Of a DNA stretch of 64,000 bases, positions 33,006 through 42,690 are shown in pieces. The stretch is from Halomonas sp. GD1P12 (GTDB lineage: Bacteria > Pseudomonadota > Gammaproteobacteria > Pseudomonadales > Halomonadaceae). The notes beneath the pieces are model-generated. The model made no database searches and was not told the origin of the DNA. It saw only the letters and a program-made list of their open reading frames with translations. The translations under genes were made by a program, and so were the position numbers. Numbering within the stretch: position 1 is the stretch's first letter; every line of letters starts with the position of its first letter. The stretch spans positions 2,542,001-2,606,000 of the forward strand of contig NZ_CP107007.1 in the NCBI RefSeq assembly GCF_025725645.1, in the 5' to 3' direction.

Positions 33006-34160
33006 ATGCAGACCTTTAGCTGTGGCTGTGGTAATCCGCTGTTTTTCGAAAATACGCGCTGTGTGGCCTGCGAATCTGAGGTGGGCTGGTGCCCGTCGTG
33101 CCGCGCCATCGTGGCGCTCGACCCGCTCGAGCAGGGCGGCTATCAGTGCACGACCGCCGGCTGCGACGCGCACCTGACCAAGTGCCACAACTACGCCGTC
33201 GAGAACGTATGTAATCGCATGGTGGTGACGGCCACGGTAGAGGATGCGCCGATGGATCAGGCATCCGACAACGGCTTCACGAGCCACACTTCAAGCGCCG
33301 ATACCACCGGTATCGACGTACTCGGCAGCGACCCGCTGTGTGACTGCTGTCGCCACAACGACATGATTCCGGATCTGAGCGTCGAGGGCAGCCGCGAGCG
33401 CTGGGCCGCGCTGGAGGCGGCCAAACGGCGGCTTTTCTACACGCTGGATCTATTGAAGCTGCCTCACGGCGCCACGCCCCAGGAGAGCCACGTGCCGCTG
33501 CGCTTTTCGTTCATGGCCGACGCCCTGCCCGACCAGGGGCTCTGGCGCTCGGTGGCGGGCCAGCAGAAGGTGTACACCGGCCATACCAACGGGCTGATCA
33601 CCATCAACGTCAAAGAGGCGGACGCGGTCGAGCGCGAGCGCCTGCGGGTGGACATGAACGAATCCCACCGCACGCTGATCGGCCATTTCCGTCACGAAGT
33701 GGGCCACTACTACTGGGATCTACTGGTCAAGGATCAGGACGAGCAGGCGTGCAAGGCGGTCTTTGGCGATCACGACAACCCGACCTACAGTGAAGCGTTG
33801 GAGCAGTACTACCAGCAGGGTGCGCCGCAAGACTGGGCCGAGCGCCATATTTCCGCCTACTCCACCATGCATGCCTGGGAGGATTTCGCCGAAAGCTTCG
33901 CCTACTACCTGGATATGGTGTCGGTACTCGATACGGCGCTGCACATCGGCCTCTCCCGCGCCGAGTACGACGGTACGCTGGACAGCATGCTGCTGGCCTA
34001 TCACCAGGTGGGCCAGGCCGTGAACGAACTCAATCGAGACATGGGGCTTTTGGATCTGGCCCCGGCGGTTCTCGCCCCGCCGGTGCGTGAAAAGCTCGAC
34101 TACCTGCACACGCTGATTGCGCGCGCAGGCACCAAGGAGAGCGCGCCGCTTGACGACTAG
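33006..34160 (+). CDS. putative zinc-binding metallopeptidase (HEVGH type)
   Basis: A 384-residue soluble protein of the zinc-ribbon-plus-metallopeptidase family found with COG2307/COG2308 genes. The N-terminus is a Cys-rich zinc ribbon (CGCG, CVAC, CPSC, then C-x7-C; residues 6-60), with another Cys cluster near 112-115 (CDCC). The peptidase site is HEVGH at 230-234, with downstream WEDFAESFAYYLDM supplying a likely third ligand. Start 33006 has a near-perfect AGGAGGT at 4 bases. The stop overlaps the convergent alpha-E gene through a shared CTAG. Context suggests it processes a peptide product of the surrounding cluster (inference). Confidence 0.85.
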   Translation: MQTFSCGCGNPLFFENTRCVACESEVGWCPSCRAIVALDPLEQGGYQCTTAGCDAHLTKCHNYAVENVCNRMVVTATVEDAPMDQASDNGFTSHTSSADTTGIDVLGSDPLCDCCRHNDMIPDLSVEGSRERWAALEAAKRRLFYTLDLLKLPHGATPQESHVPLRFSFMADALPDQGLWRSVAGQQKVYTGHTNGLITINVKEADAVERERLRVDMNESHRTLIGHFRHEVGHYYWDLLVKDQDEQACKAVFGDHDNPTYSEALEQYYQQGAPQDWAERHISAYSTMHAWEDFAESFAYYLDMVSVLDTALHIGLSRAEYDGTLDSMLLAYHQVGQAVNELNRDMGLLDLAPAVLAPPVREKLDYLHTLIARAGTKESAPLDD

Positions 34161-35158
34161 TCGTTATCCTGTTCCCCGCTGAAGCTGCTCTGCGACTGGC
34201 TTTGCGTGACGCGTGGAACGTCTTCGCTATTGACGAAGTAGGTGGTGCTGAGCGTGTCGTGGATTTTGGCGAAGCCCACCTGCAGCTCGTCGACGAACGC
34301 GTGCAGCTTGCTCGGTGAATGGGCGAGCGCCTGGATGTCGGCGTCGACCACGTCCGCGCGCACCAGCGATACCGTCGCCACCACCCGGTCCTGGCGCGGC
34401 AGCCACTGAAGCTCGTGGGCCAGAATCTCCAGGCTGCAGGCGATCGCTCGCGGCAAATGGCTATCCTGAAGCAGAAAGCGCAGCACGTCCGGGCCACGCA
34501 CGCGCAGGCGAACCTGCTGGCGATACATCTGATAGGCGGTCAGGGATTTGAGCACGCTCATCCACTGCAGGTTTTCGAAGGGCAGAAGCTCCTCCGGGTT
34601 TTGCGGCAGCAGGCTCGCCGAACGCACGTCGAGAATCCGCGTCGTCATGTCGGCGCGCTCGAGCTGGCGGCCCAGCTGGATGAAGGTGCGCGCCGGGCCG
34701 TAGCTCAGCGTGCCTTCGATCAGCCCGGTCAGGGTCTGACAGCTTCGAATCACGTTTTTCAAAAAGGTGTCACGCCGGCGCGGGCTGACGCCGTTTTCGG
34801 CGTGATCCGCCACGCTCAGATACAGATGATTCACCTCTTCCCAGATCTCGCGCGGCACCACGTCGCGGGTGGTGCGCAGATTCTCGCGGGCGCTGGCAAG
34901 CGCGGCAAGAATGGAGCTTGGGTTTTCGGTATCGGCGCAGAGAAAATGCACCACCGCCTGCTCGTCGAAGTGATCGAAACGCGCGCGGTACTGCTCGAGC
35001 GTGCCGGTCATTTCGATCAATGGCGCCCAGCCCAGCGGCAGGTTGCGCGGCAAGTCGAGCATCAGGTGGCTGTTGACGCTCAAAAGCCTCGCGGTATCCT
35101 CGGCGCGCTCGATGTAGCGCGCCATCCAGTAAAGATTTTCAGCGACCCGTGACAGCAT
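34157..35158 (-). CDS. alpha-E domain protein (COG2307)
   Basis: A 333-residue all-helical protein. The N-terminus MLSRVAENLYWMARYIERAEDTARLL is diagnostic of the alpha-E family. These proteins almost always occur beside, or fused to, circularly permuted ATP-grasp proteins and transglutaminase-like proteins. Their biochemical role is not established. It starts 3 bases after the ATP-grasp gene's stop, so the two are one operon. The same domain is fused to an ATP-grasp at 40300-42690. Confidence 0.9.
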   Translation of the reverse strand: MLSRVAENLYWMARYIERAEDTARLLSVNSHLMLDLPRNLPLGWAPLIEMTGTLEQYRARFDHFDEQAVVHFLCADTENPSSILAALASARENLRTTRDVVPREIWEEVNHLYLSVADHAENGVSPRRRDTFLKNVIRSCQTLTGLIEGTLSYGPARTFIQLGRQLERADMTTRILDVRSASLLPQNPEELLPFENLQWMSVLKSLTAYQMYRQQVRLRVRGPDVLRFLLQDSHLPRAIACSLEILAHELQWLPRQDRVVATVSLVRADVVDADIQALAHSPSKLHAFVDELQVGFAKIHDTLSTTYFVNSEDVPRVTQSQSQSSFSGEQDND

Positions 35159-35161
35159 GGC

Positions 35162-36646
35162 TCAGTCCCCCTTTTGATCGGCGTGGGCCGGGTCGAGCTC
35201 GTCGACCTCGACGATCCAGGTGTCCTTGCTCCCCCCGCCCTGGGAAGAGTTGACCACGAGCGACCCTTCCACCAGCGCGACCCGCGTAAGCCCCCCGGTG
35301 GTCACGTGGATGTCCGGGCCGGAAAGAATGAAGGGGCGCAGGTCGACGTGGCGCGGCTGCGGAAGCCCGCCGGCAAGCGTCGGCGTGGTGGACAGTGCAA
35401 GCGTTGGCTGCGCCATGTAGTTGCGCGGATTGGCGCGAATCAGCTCGGCGAACTCCTCGCGCGTCTCTTTGGTCGAGCGCGGGCCGATCAGCATGCCGTA
35501 GCCGCCGGACTCGTTGGCCGGCTTGACCACCAGCTCGTCCAGATGCTCGAGTACGTAGTCACGGTCCTTGTCGAACATGCACAGATAGCTCGGTACGTTG
35601 GGCAGAAGCGGCTCCTCGTCCAGGTAGTAACGAATCAGCTCCGGCACGAAGGCGTAGACTACCTTGTCGTCGGCGACGCCGGCGCCCGGGGCGTTGGCCA
35701 GCGCCACGTTACCCGCCCGCCAGGCACGCATCAGTCCGGCCACGCCGAGCGTCGATTCCGGGTTGAAGACCTCCGGGTCGAGGAACTCGTCATCGACTCG
35801 ACGATAGATCACATCCACTCGGCGACGTCCTTCCACCGTGCGCATGTAGACCACGTCCTTGTCGTCGACCAGCAAGTCGCTGCCCTGAACCAGCTCCACG
35901 CCCATCTGCTGGGCGAGGTAGGCGTGCTCGAAGTAGGCGGAGTTGTAGATACCCGGGGTGAGTACGACCACCTGCGGGTCGTCGCCGGGGCGCGGCGACA
36001 TCGCCGCCAGCATGTCGTAGAGCTGGGCGACGTAGTCATCCACCGGCAGAATCTTGTTCGAGGCGAAAAGCTCCGGCAGCACGCGCTTGGTGACGTTGCG
36101 GTTTTCGAGCATGTAGGAGACGCCGGAAGGAATACGCAGGTTATCCTCCAGCACGTAGAGCGTGCCGTCGCCCCCACGCACCAGGTCCGAGCCGCAGATA
36201 TGGGCCCACACCTTATGGGGCGGATTGATGCCCACACACTGCGGGCGAAAATTGACCGACTGCGCCAGCACCTCCGCCGGCAGCACCTTATCCTTGACCA
36301 CCTTCTGGTCGTGGTAGAGATCGTCGATGAACAGATTCAACGCCTGCACGCGCTGCTTGAGCCCGGCCTCGGTCTTGCGCCATTCACTGGCCGAAATGAT
36401 GCGCGGCACGATATCGAAGGGCCAGGCGCGGTCGATCATCGCGCCTTCGGAATACACCGTGAAGGTAATACCCATGGTACGAATGGCGATTTCGGCGGCG
36501 GTCTTGCGCTCGGCGAGTTCATCGGCGCTGAAGCGGGCGAGCATGTTGCAAAGCTCGAGCGCCGAGGCGCGGGGTTGGCCCGGGGCGGCGATGAGCTCGT
36601 CGAAAAAGTCTCGACAGGGGTAATGATTCCAGTTCACTTGGCTCAT
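35162..36646 (-). CDS. circularly permuted ATP-grasp family protein (COG2308), intact
   Basis: A 494-residue soluble enzyme of the circularly permuted type 2 ATP-grasp group, predicted to form amide bonds using ATP. The nucleotide-binding loop VVKPANESGGYGM is present, together with RPFIL, the YMAQPTLALST segment and the late GGLTRVAL motif. The N-terminal half has PSGVSYMLENR and LTPGIYNSAYFEHAYLA. Start 36646 has CAGGAG. The extra 10 residues upstream lack support. Operon with the alpha-E gene. The acceptor and donor substrates are unknown. Confidence 0.9.
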   Translation of the reverse strand: MSQVNWNHYPCRDFFDELIAAPGQPRASALELCNMLARFSADELAERKTAAEIAIRTMGITFTVYSEGAMIDRAWPFDIVPRIISASEWRKTEAGLKQRVQALNLFIDDLYHDQKVVKDKVLPAEVLAQSVNFRPQCVGINPPHKVWAHICGSDLVRGGDGTLYVLEDNLRIPSGVSYMLENRNVTKRVLPELFASNKILPVDDYVAQLYDMLAAMSPRPGDDPQVVVLTPGIYNSAYFEHAYLAQQMGVELVQGSDLLVDDKDVVYMRTVEGRRRVDVIYRRVDDEFLDPEVFNPESTLGVAGLMRAWRAGNVALANAPGAGVADDKVVYAFVPELIRYYLDEEPLLPNVPSYLCMFDKDRDYVLEHLDELVVKPANESGGYGMLIGPRSTKETREEFAELIRANPRNYMAQPTLALSTTPTLAGGLPQPRHVDLRPFILSGPDIHVTTGGLTRVALVEGSLVVNSSQGGGSKDTWIVEVDELDPAHADQKGD

Positions 36647-36904
36647 GGGCGCTCTCCTGGCGCAGCGAAGGACCACGGGTCCGATAGCTTCAGTTTAGAT
36701 CCTTCTTTTTTAATCGCACTCTATCGGGTAACGCTCTGTAAACGTTATTCAACTCTAGACAACGTATGAAACATTCAACGCAAATAGTGCTGCAAAAAAA
36801 GCGACCCAGGGCGATACTTCACTTCATTCAGCGATGATCCGCCGCGGTGCCGGTGTCAGGGCCTGGGCGACTCCATCGAACTTCGCTTCAACCAAGGGTG
36901 GCCC

Positions 36905-39900
36905 ATGACCATTCGCGTTGCCTTGCACCACCGTACCACCTACCGCTTCGATCGCGCGGTGGCGCTTTCACCCCACGTGATTCGCCTGCGTCCGGCACCG
37001 CACTGTCGTACCCACATCGAGGCGTATTCGCTGGACATCTCCGGCGACGATCACTTCGTCAACTGGCAGCAGGACCCCTTCGGCAACTTCAACGCGCGGG
37101 TCGTGTTTCCCACGCCACGGCGCGAACTCACCATCGCCGTCGAACTCATCGCCCCCATGACGGTGATCAACCCCTTCGACTTCTTTTTGGACGACATCGC
37201 GCAAACCGCGCCTTTCGTCTACCCGGATGGGCTCAAGGGCGAGCTTGGCCCCTACCTCGAGGCAGAAGCGCCGGGGCCAAAGCTTGCCCAATGGCTGAGC
37301 GAGGTGGATAAAACGCCGATCACCACGGTGGATTTTCTGGTCGCGATCAACCAGCGCTTGCAGCGCGACATCAGCTACCTGGTGCGTATGGAGCCTGGGG
37401 TGCAAAGCTGTGAAGAGACGCTGACGCTGGGCAGCGGTTCGTGTCGCGACAGTGCCTGGCTTCTGGTGCAGATCTTTCGCCATCTGGGTCTGGCGGCGCG
37501 TTTCGTTTCGGGCTACTTGATCCAGCTGGTGCCGGACGTCAAGGCGCTGGATGACGGGCCCAGCGGCACCGAGGTGGATTTTACCGACCTGCACGCCTGG
37601 ACCGAGGTCTTTCTGCCCGGTGCGGGCTGGGTCGGACTCGACCCGACCTCGGGCCTGTTCGCCGGCGAAGGTCACATACCGCTGGCGGCCACGCCCACCA
37701 CCGGAAGCGCAGCGGCGATCACCGGGTTCTCGGAGAAGTGCGAGGTCAGCTTCGACGTCGAGATGCGCGTCGAACGCATTCACGAAGACGCCCGGGTCAC
37801 CAAGCCCTACAGCGATGCCCAGTGGGCGAACATCGTCGCCCTCGGCGACCAGGTAGACGCCGAGCTGCAAAAACAGGACGTTCGCCTGACCATGGGCGGC
37901 GAGCCCACCTTCGTCTCGATCGACGACATGGAGAGTCCGCAGTGGAATATTGATGCGCTGGGCGCTCACAAGCGCGAGCGCGCCGAGGCGCTTTTGACCC
38001 GGCTGCAGGCCGCCTACAGCGATGGCGGTGTGGTTCAGCAGCAGCAGGGCAAATGGTACCCGGGCGAGCCACTGCCGCGCTGGGCGCTGGCCTGCTACTG
38101 GCGCAAGGACGGCAAGCCCCTGTGGCGCGACCCGAAATGGCTCGCCTGCATGGCGGATGCCCCAAGCGTTCACGCCAACGAGATGCTGGCAAAAAGCTTC
38201 ACCCACGCGCTGGCCGAACGGCTGGGCCTCGAGCCACGCTTCTGGATTCCGGCCTTTGAAGACGCCTACTACTACCTGTGGAAAGAGCAGACGTTGCCGG
38301 TCAACATCGACCCGCGCGAGGCGAACCTGAAAGACGACGCCGAGCGGCGTCGGCTGGCCCGGCTTCTGGAGCGAGGCTTGGGCGCGGTGGTGGGCTACGC
38401 CCTGCCCCTTCGCCATTCGGTGAGCCAAAGCCACCGCTGGGAAACCGGGCGCTGGCCGATCAAGCGCGATCACCTTTATCTCACTCCAGGTGATTCGCCC
38501 ATGGGCCTGCGCCTGCCGCTGTCGGCGCTGCCCTGGGCGGACCCGGACGACCAACCCAAGGCCCAGTCGGTGTTCGCCCCGCGCGCCGAGATCGGCGACA
38601 TTCACGGCGAAGTGGCGCGGCGTCACGCCGAGCAACACCGCTTTAGCAGCGCCGAGCGTTTCGGCCAGAGCACCCACACGAGCTCGAGCCACCCGGAAGG
38701 CGAGTCGGTGCAGCAGCAGCCCAACGCCGAGGAGGACCGCGGCAAGGGCGTGGTGCACACAAGCCTCTGTGTCGAGCCCCGCGACGGGCGCCTTCATATC
38801 TTTTTGCCGCCGCTGACGCACTTGGAGCACTACCTGGATCTGCTTGGCAGTATCGAGGAGTGCGCCAAAGAGCTTGGCTGCCCGGTGATGATCGAAGGCT
38901 ACGCCCCGCCCCGCGACCCGCGGCTGGAGAGTTTCATGATCACCCCGGACCCGGGTGTGATCGAGGTCAACATCATGCCCGCCGCCAGCTGGCAAACCCT
39001 GGTGGCGCAAACCGAGCGGCTTTATGAAGAGGCGCGCCTGTCGCGGCTCGGCACCGAAAAATTCATGCTCGACGGCCGCCATACTGGCACCGGCGGCGGC
39101 AACCACGTCACCCTCGGCGGCATTACCCCGGACGACTCGCCGTTTCTTCGCCGCCCGGACCTGCTGGCGAGTCTCGTCACCTACTGGCAGCACCACCCGA
39201 GTCTTTCGTACCTGTTCTCCGGGCTCTTCATCGGCCCCACCAGCCAGGCCCCGCGGGTGGACGAGGCGCGTCACGAGGCGCTTTACGAGCTCGAGATCGC
39301 CCTTTCTCAAATGCCGGTCGGCGAAGTGGTCCAGCCCTGGCTGGTCGACCGACTGCTGCGCCACCTGCTGACCGACTTGACCGGCAACACTCACCGCGCC
39401 GAATTCTGCATCGACAAGCTCTACTCGCCAGACAGCGACAGCGGGCGGCTGGGGCTTTTGGAGCTTCGAGGCTTCGAGATGCCGCCCCATGCGCGCATGG
39501 GATTAATGCAGATGCTTCTGATCCGCGCGCTGGTCGCTCGTCACTGGAAGGCGCCCTACCGCGCCCGGCCGGTGCGCTGGGGCAGCGCGCTTCAAGACCG
39601 CTGGATGCTACCTCACTACCTGTGGGAAGACTTGAGCGACGTGCTGGGCGATCTGCGCCATCACGGCTTCCACTTCGAACTCGACTGGTTCGAGCCGTTT
39701 CGGGCGTTTCGCTTTCCCGTCCACGGCCGGCTCACGACGTCGACGCTCGACATCGAGCTACGTCAGGCGATCGAGCCCTGGCACGTGCTCGGCGAAGAGG
39801 CCACCGCCGGCGGCACTGCGCGCTACGTCGACTCCTCCGTCGAGCGTCTGGAGGTCAAGGTCAGCGGCATGAGCGATGAGCGCTATATCGTCACCTGCAA

Positions 39901-40258
39901 CGGGCGTCGCGTGCCGCTCAAGGCCACCGGGCGCAGTGGTGAAGCGGTGGCCGGAGTGCGCTACCGTGCCTGGCAGCCACCGTCGGCGCTGCACCCGCAC
40001 ATTCCGATTCACGCGCCGCTGGTGTTCGATGTGATCGACACCTGGAACGAGCGCAGCGTGGCAGGCTGCACCTATCATGTGGTTCACCCTACCGGGCGCA
40101 ACTTCGAACACTTTCCGGTCAACGCCTTCGAGGCCGAGGCGCGCCGGTTGGGGCGCTTCATTCCTGGCGGCCATACCCACGGCTTCCAGATGCCCGACGC
40201 GGAGTTGCCAAGCCACGAACTGCCGCTAACGCTGGATTTACGCCGCCGGCCCAGCTAA
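36905..40258 (+). CDS. transglutaminase-like + DUF2126 large protein
   Basis: A 1117-residue protein. Residues 1-about 290 are a bacterial transglutaminase/protease-like domain with N-terminal beta region. Its catalytic triad is visible as Cys180 (GSGSCRDSAW), His230 (DLHAWTEVF) and Asp246 (GLDPTSG). The rest, starting near MGGEPTFVSIDDME, is the DUF2126 domain, which has glutamine-synthetase-like/amidoligase features in published analyses (MPAASWQTL, GTGGGNHVTLGG). It is divergent from the ATP-grasp/alpha-E operon and begins the plus-strand operon of the same system. It might couple amide-bond formation with thiol-peptidase chemistry. Confidence 0.9.
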   Translation: MTIRVALHHRTTYRFDRAVALSPHVIRLRPAPHCRTHIEAYSLDISGDDHFVNWQQDPFGNFNARVVFPTPRRELTIAVELIAPMTVINPFDFFLDDIAQTAPFVYPDGLKGELGPYLEAEAPGPKLAQWLSEVDKTPITTVDFLVAINQRLQRDISYLVRMEPGVQSCEETLTLGSGSCRDSAWLLVQIFRHLGLAARFVSGYLIQLVPDVKALDDGPSGTEVDFTDLHAWTEVFLPGAGWVGLDPTSGLFAGEGHIPLAATPTTGSAAAITGFSEKCEVSFDVEMRVERIHEDARVTKPYSDAQWANIVALGDQVDAELQKQDVRLTMGGEPTFVSIDDMESPQWNIDALGAHKRERAEALLTRLQAAYSDGGVVQQQQGKWYPGEPLPRWALACYWRKDGKPLWRDPKWLACMADAPSVHANEMLAKSFTHALAERLGLEPRFWIPAFEDAYYYLWKEQTLPVNIDPREANLKDDAERRRLARLLERGLGAVVGYALPLRHSVSQSHRWETGRWPIKRDHLYLTPGDSPMGLRLPLSALPWADPDDQPKAQSVFAPRAEIGDIHGEVARRHAEQHRFSSAERFGQSTHTSSSHPEGESVQQQPNAEEDRGKGVVHTSLCVEPRDGRLHIFLPPLTHLEHYLDLLGSIEECAKELGCPVMIEGYAPPRDPRLESFMITPDPGVIEVNIMPAASWQTLVAQTERLYEEARLSRLGTEKFMLDGRHTGTGGGNHVTLGGITPDDSPFLRRPDLLASLVTYWQHHPSLSYLFSGLFIGPTSQAPRVDEARHEALYELEIALSQMPVGEVVQPWLVDRLLRHLLTDLTGNTHRAEFCIDKLYSPDSDSGRLGLLELRGFEMPPHARMGLMQMLLIRALVARHWKAPYRARPVRWGSALQDRWMLPHYLWEDLSDVLGDLRHHGFHFELDWFEPFRAFRFPVHGRLTTSTLDIELRQAIEPWHVLGEEATAGGTARYVDSSVERLEVKVSGMSDERYIVTCNGRRVPLKATGRSGEAVAGVRYRAWQPPSALHPHIPIHAPLVFDVIDTWNERSVAGCTYHVVHPTGRNFEHFPVNAFEAEARRLGRFIPGGHTHGFQMPDAELPSHELPLTLDLRRRPS

Positions 40259-40299
40259 CGGGTTATCATCCACCCTCACTCGCCGTTTTGGAACACTGT

Positions 40300-42690
40300 A
40301 TGACCGCCTCTGTGACGCCCTTGCCCACCGCTATCGGGCTGGTCGAGGGATATATTGAACAGCTAGGCAAGGGAATGCCCGTACCGTTCGACGCCATGGT
40401 CGACCGCCACGGCCAGCTACGCCCGGGCTGGCCGGCACTGCTTTCGTGCCTGGACGCACTGGGCGCGCCCGGCCGCTTTCGCCAGCAGGAGGATTTGAAG
40501 GGTCTACTGGCTGAAAACGGCGTGATTTTCAACATGCACGACGAGCACCAGGGTCGCTCCTGGCGGCTCGACCCGCTGCCCTGGGTGATCCAGCCCGGCC
40601 AGTGGCAGACCCTGGAAGCGGGGCTTGTGCAGCGAAGCCGGCTGTTCAACGCCATCTATCACGACCTTTACGGCCCGCGTACGCTGTTCGATGCGGGGCT
40701 TTTGCCCACTCAGGCGCTGCTCGCCTCGACGGATTTTCTGCTGCCGGCCCACGGCGCCCACCCGGCCGATCGCGCGCCGATCAACTATCACGGGGTCGAC
40801 GTCATTCTTGACCGTGACGGCCGCTGGCGAGTGGTAGGCGACCGGCTCCAGGCGCCGTCGGGCACCGGATTCGCGCTCGAAAACCGCATCCTGATGGCCC
40901 GCGCTCTGCCGCAGATGTACCGCAACGCGCCGCTCAAGCGCCTGGCGAGCTTTCTCGACGCCCATCACCGTACCCTCACCGTGCTGGCCTACCAGCATCG
41001 CGACAACCCGACCGTGGTGCTTTTAAGCCCGGGGCCACAAAGCCCGCGCTACTTCGAACACGCTTATCTTGCCAACTATCTCAACATCGCGCTGGTCCAG
41101 GGGCAGGATCTGGTGGTGCGAGAAAGCCAGCTCTGGCTTCGAACCCTTGGCGGGCTCAAGCCTGTCGACGTGGTGCTGCGCCACTGCCGGGATGCCGAGT
41201 GCGACCCGCTGGAGCTCAAAGGCGACTCGGCGATCGGTGTGCCCGGGCTTTTGCAGGCCGCGCGCACCCAAGGGGTAGCGCTCTCCAACGCTTTGGGCGT
41301 CGGGGTGCTGGAAAGCGAGGCGCTGACGAGCTATCTGCCCGCGCTTTGCGAGCACCTGCTGGGTGAGCCGCTCAAGCTCACCGCCGCGACCGCCGACACC
41401 GCCTCTGCCACCATGCCGGTGTTCGATGAAACCCTCTCCACGCTGAGCCCGGCCACTTTCAACCTGCGCTGCTTCGTGGCGCGCACGCCCAAAAGCGTGA
41501 CGGCGCCAAAGGCCACCGACGAGGATTACCAGGTACTGCCCGGCGGGCTTGGCTGGCTCGGCGAGCCGGGCTCGCCGTCGCTTCAAAGCCCGGTGGTCAA
41601 GGATGTATGGGTCACCGCCGACAGCGCCCAGCCCCACGTCAGTCAGCTCAAGCAGGCGCGCGGCCCGGTCGTGGTCACTCGCGACAGCGAAGATTTGCCC
41701 AGCCGCGTAGCGGAGTGCCTCTACTGGCTGGGGCGCTACGGCGAGCGCCTCGATAGCCGCGCCCGGCTCTTGCGCGAGGCGCTGATGCGGCTCATGGAGT
41801 ACGACCAGGACGATATCGCCGACCAGGTGCTGGACGAGCTTTTGCTGGCGCTCGATCTGTGTGATCCCAAACGCGCCGACGCCGCACCGCCTCAAGGCTT
41901 TGGGCCGAAGCGGGCGGCGCTTCTGACCCAGTTCGACGGGCGCGACCCGCGCGCGCTGCAGCCGCTTTTTTCGCAGCTTTTACACAACGCGCGCAGCGTG
42001 CGTGACCACCTGGGCGACGACTCCTGGCGGGTCGTTCACCAGCTTCGTCAGCAGTTCGACGCCTTCGATCCAAACATCGATACCAGCGCCGCGCGGCGCG
42101 CCTGTGAAGGGGTATTCGCCCAACTCGCCGGCTTTTTCGGGCTGTGCAACGAGACCATGCCGCACCATTTTGGCTGGCGGTTCATGGATATCGGCCGCTT
42201 TCTGGATCGGGCGCTGGGGCTTTTGACGCTGTTGAAGCTGACCCTCAATGCCCGCCCGGAGCGGCGTTCGGCGCTATGGGAGGTCGTGCTGGCCACCACC
42301 GACAACTTCACCGCCTACCGACGGCGCTACCGAAGCGAGCTTCACCCGGCGGCGATCATCGACCTGCTACTGTTCGACGAAACCAACCCGCGCTCGGTGG
42401 GCTACATGCTCAAGCGCCTGCACAAGCAGGTCGAGCGGTTGCCCGGCAGCGCTACGCCTTACCGCAACGCCGAGCGTAGGCTCTTGATTCAGGCCAACGC
42501 CGCGCTGCACCTGGCGGATATCGACCGGCTCAGCCACGTCAACGACACCCCGGAAGCTCAGCAGGCGCTCGTCCAGCTGCTCGATGAGCTGCTCGCACCG
42601 CTCAACGCGCTGTCCGATGCGATCAGCCACAGCCACTTCAGTCACGTCGAGCGCGCGCGGCTGCTGGTCAGCGTAGAGGTCGCACCGTGA
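40300..42690 (+). CDS. fused circularly permuted ATP-grasp and alpha-E protein, ATP-loop apparently deleted
   Basis: A 796-residue fusion. Residues about 1-450 match the ATP-grasp (SGTGFALENRI, LSPGPQSPRYFEHAYLANYL, PGGLG) and about 465-796 match alpha-E (SRVAECLYWLGRYGERLDSRARLL). The segment that in the free paralogue holds VVKPANESGGYGM is missing. Around residues 355-390 a short Thr/Ala-rich stretch joins LGEPLKL to NLRCFVARTP. Compared with the usual fused form, about 50-60 residues seem lost, so the ATP-grasp half may be catalytically dead. An ATG at 40300 is preferred to a TTG 12 bases earlier. Followed by a GTGA overlap. Confidence 0.85.
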   Translation: MTASVTPLPTAIGLVEGYIEQLGKGMPVPFDAMVDRHGQLRPGWPALLSCLDALGAPGRFRQQEDLKGLLAENGVIFNMHDEHQGRSWRLDPLPWVIQPGQWQTLEAGLVQRSRLFNAIYHDLYGPRTLFDAGLLPTQALLASTDFLLPAHGAHPADRAPINYHGVDVILDRDGRWRVVGDRLQAPSGTGFALENRILMARALPQMYRNAPLKRLASFLDAHHRTLTVLAYQHRDNPTVVLLSPGPQSPRYFEHAYLANYLNIALVQGQDLVVRESQLWLRTLGGLKPVDVVLRHCRDAECDPLELKGDSAIGVPGLLQAARTQGVALSNALGVGVLESEALTSYLPALCEHLLGEPLKLTAATADTASATMPVFDETLSTLSPATFNLRCFVARTPKSVTAPKATDEDYQVLPGGLGWLGEPGSPSLQSPVVKDVWVTADSAQPHVSQLKQARGPVVVTRDSEDLPSRVAECLYWLGRYGERLDSRARLLREALMRLMEYDQDDIADQVLDELLLALDLCDPKRADAAPPQGFGPKRAALLTQFDGRDPRALQPLFSQLLHNARSVRDHLGDDSWRVVHQLRQQFDAFDPNIDTSAARRACEGVFAQLAGFFGLCNETMPHHFGWRFMDIGRFLDRALGLLTLLKLTLNARPERRSALWEVVLATTDNFTAYRRRYRSELHPAAIIDLLLFDETNPRSVGYMLKRLHKQVERLPGSATPYRNAERRLLIQANAALHLADIDRLSHVNDTPEAQQALVQLLDELLAPLNALSDAISHSHFSHVERARLLVSVEVAP

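Noticed and set aside
35174..36769. Long plus-strand open frame antisense to the ATP-grasp gene
   Set aside because: Same reasoning: the minus strand encodes recognisable motifs, and the antisense translation has none.
36968..39490. 840-codon open frame antisense to the transglutaminase/DUF2126 gene
   Set aside because: Low-complexity, His/Arg/Gly-rich translation and exact antisense position show it is a by-product of GC-rich codon use. The plus-strand product has clear domains.
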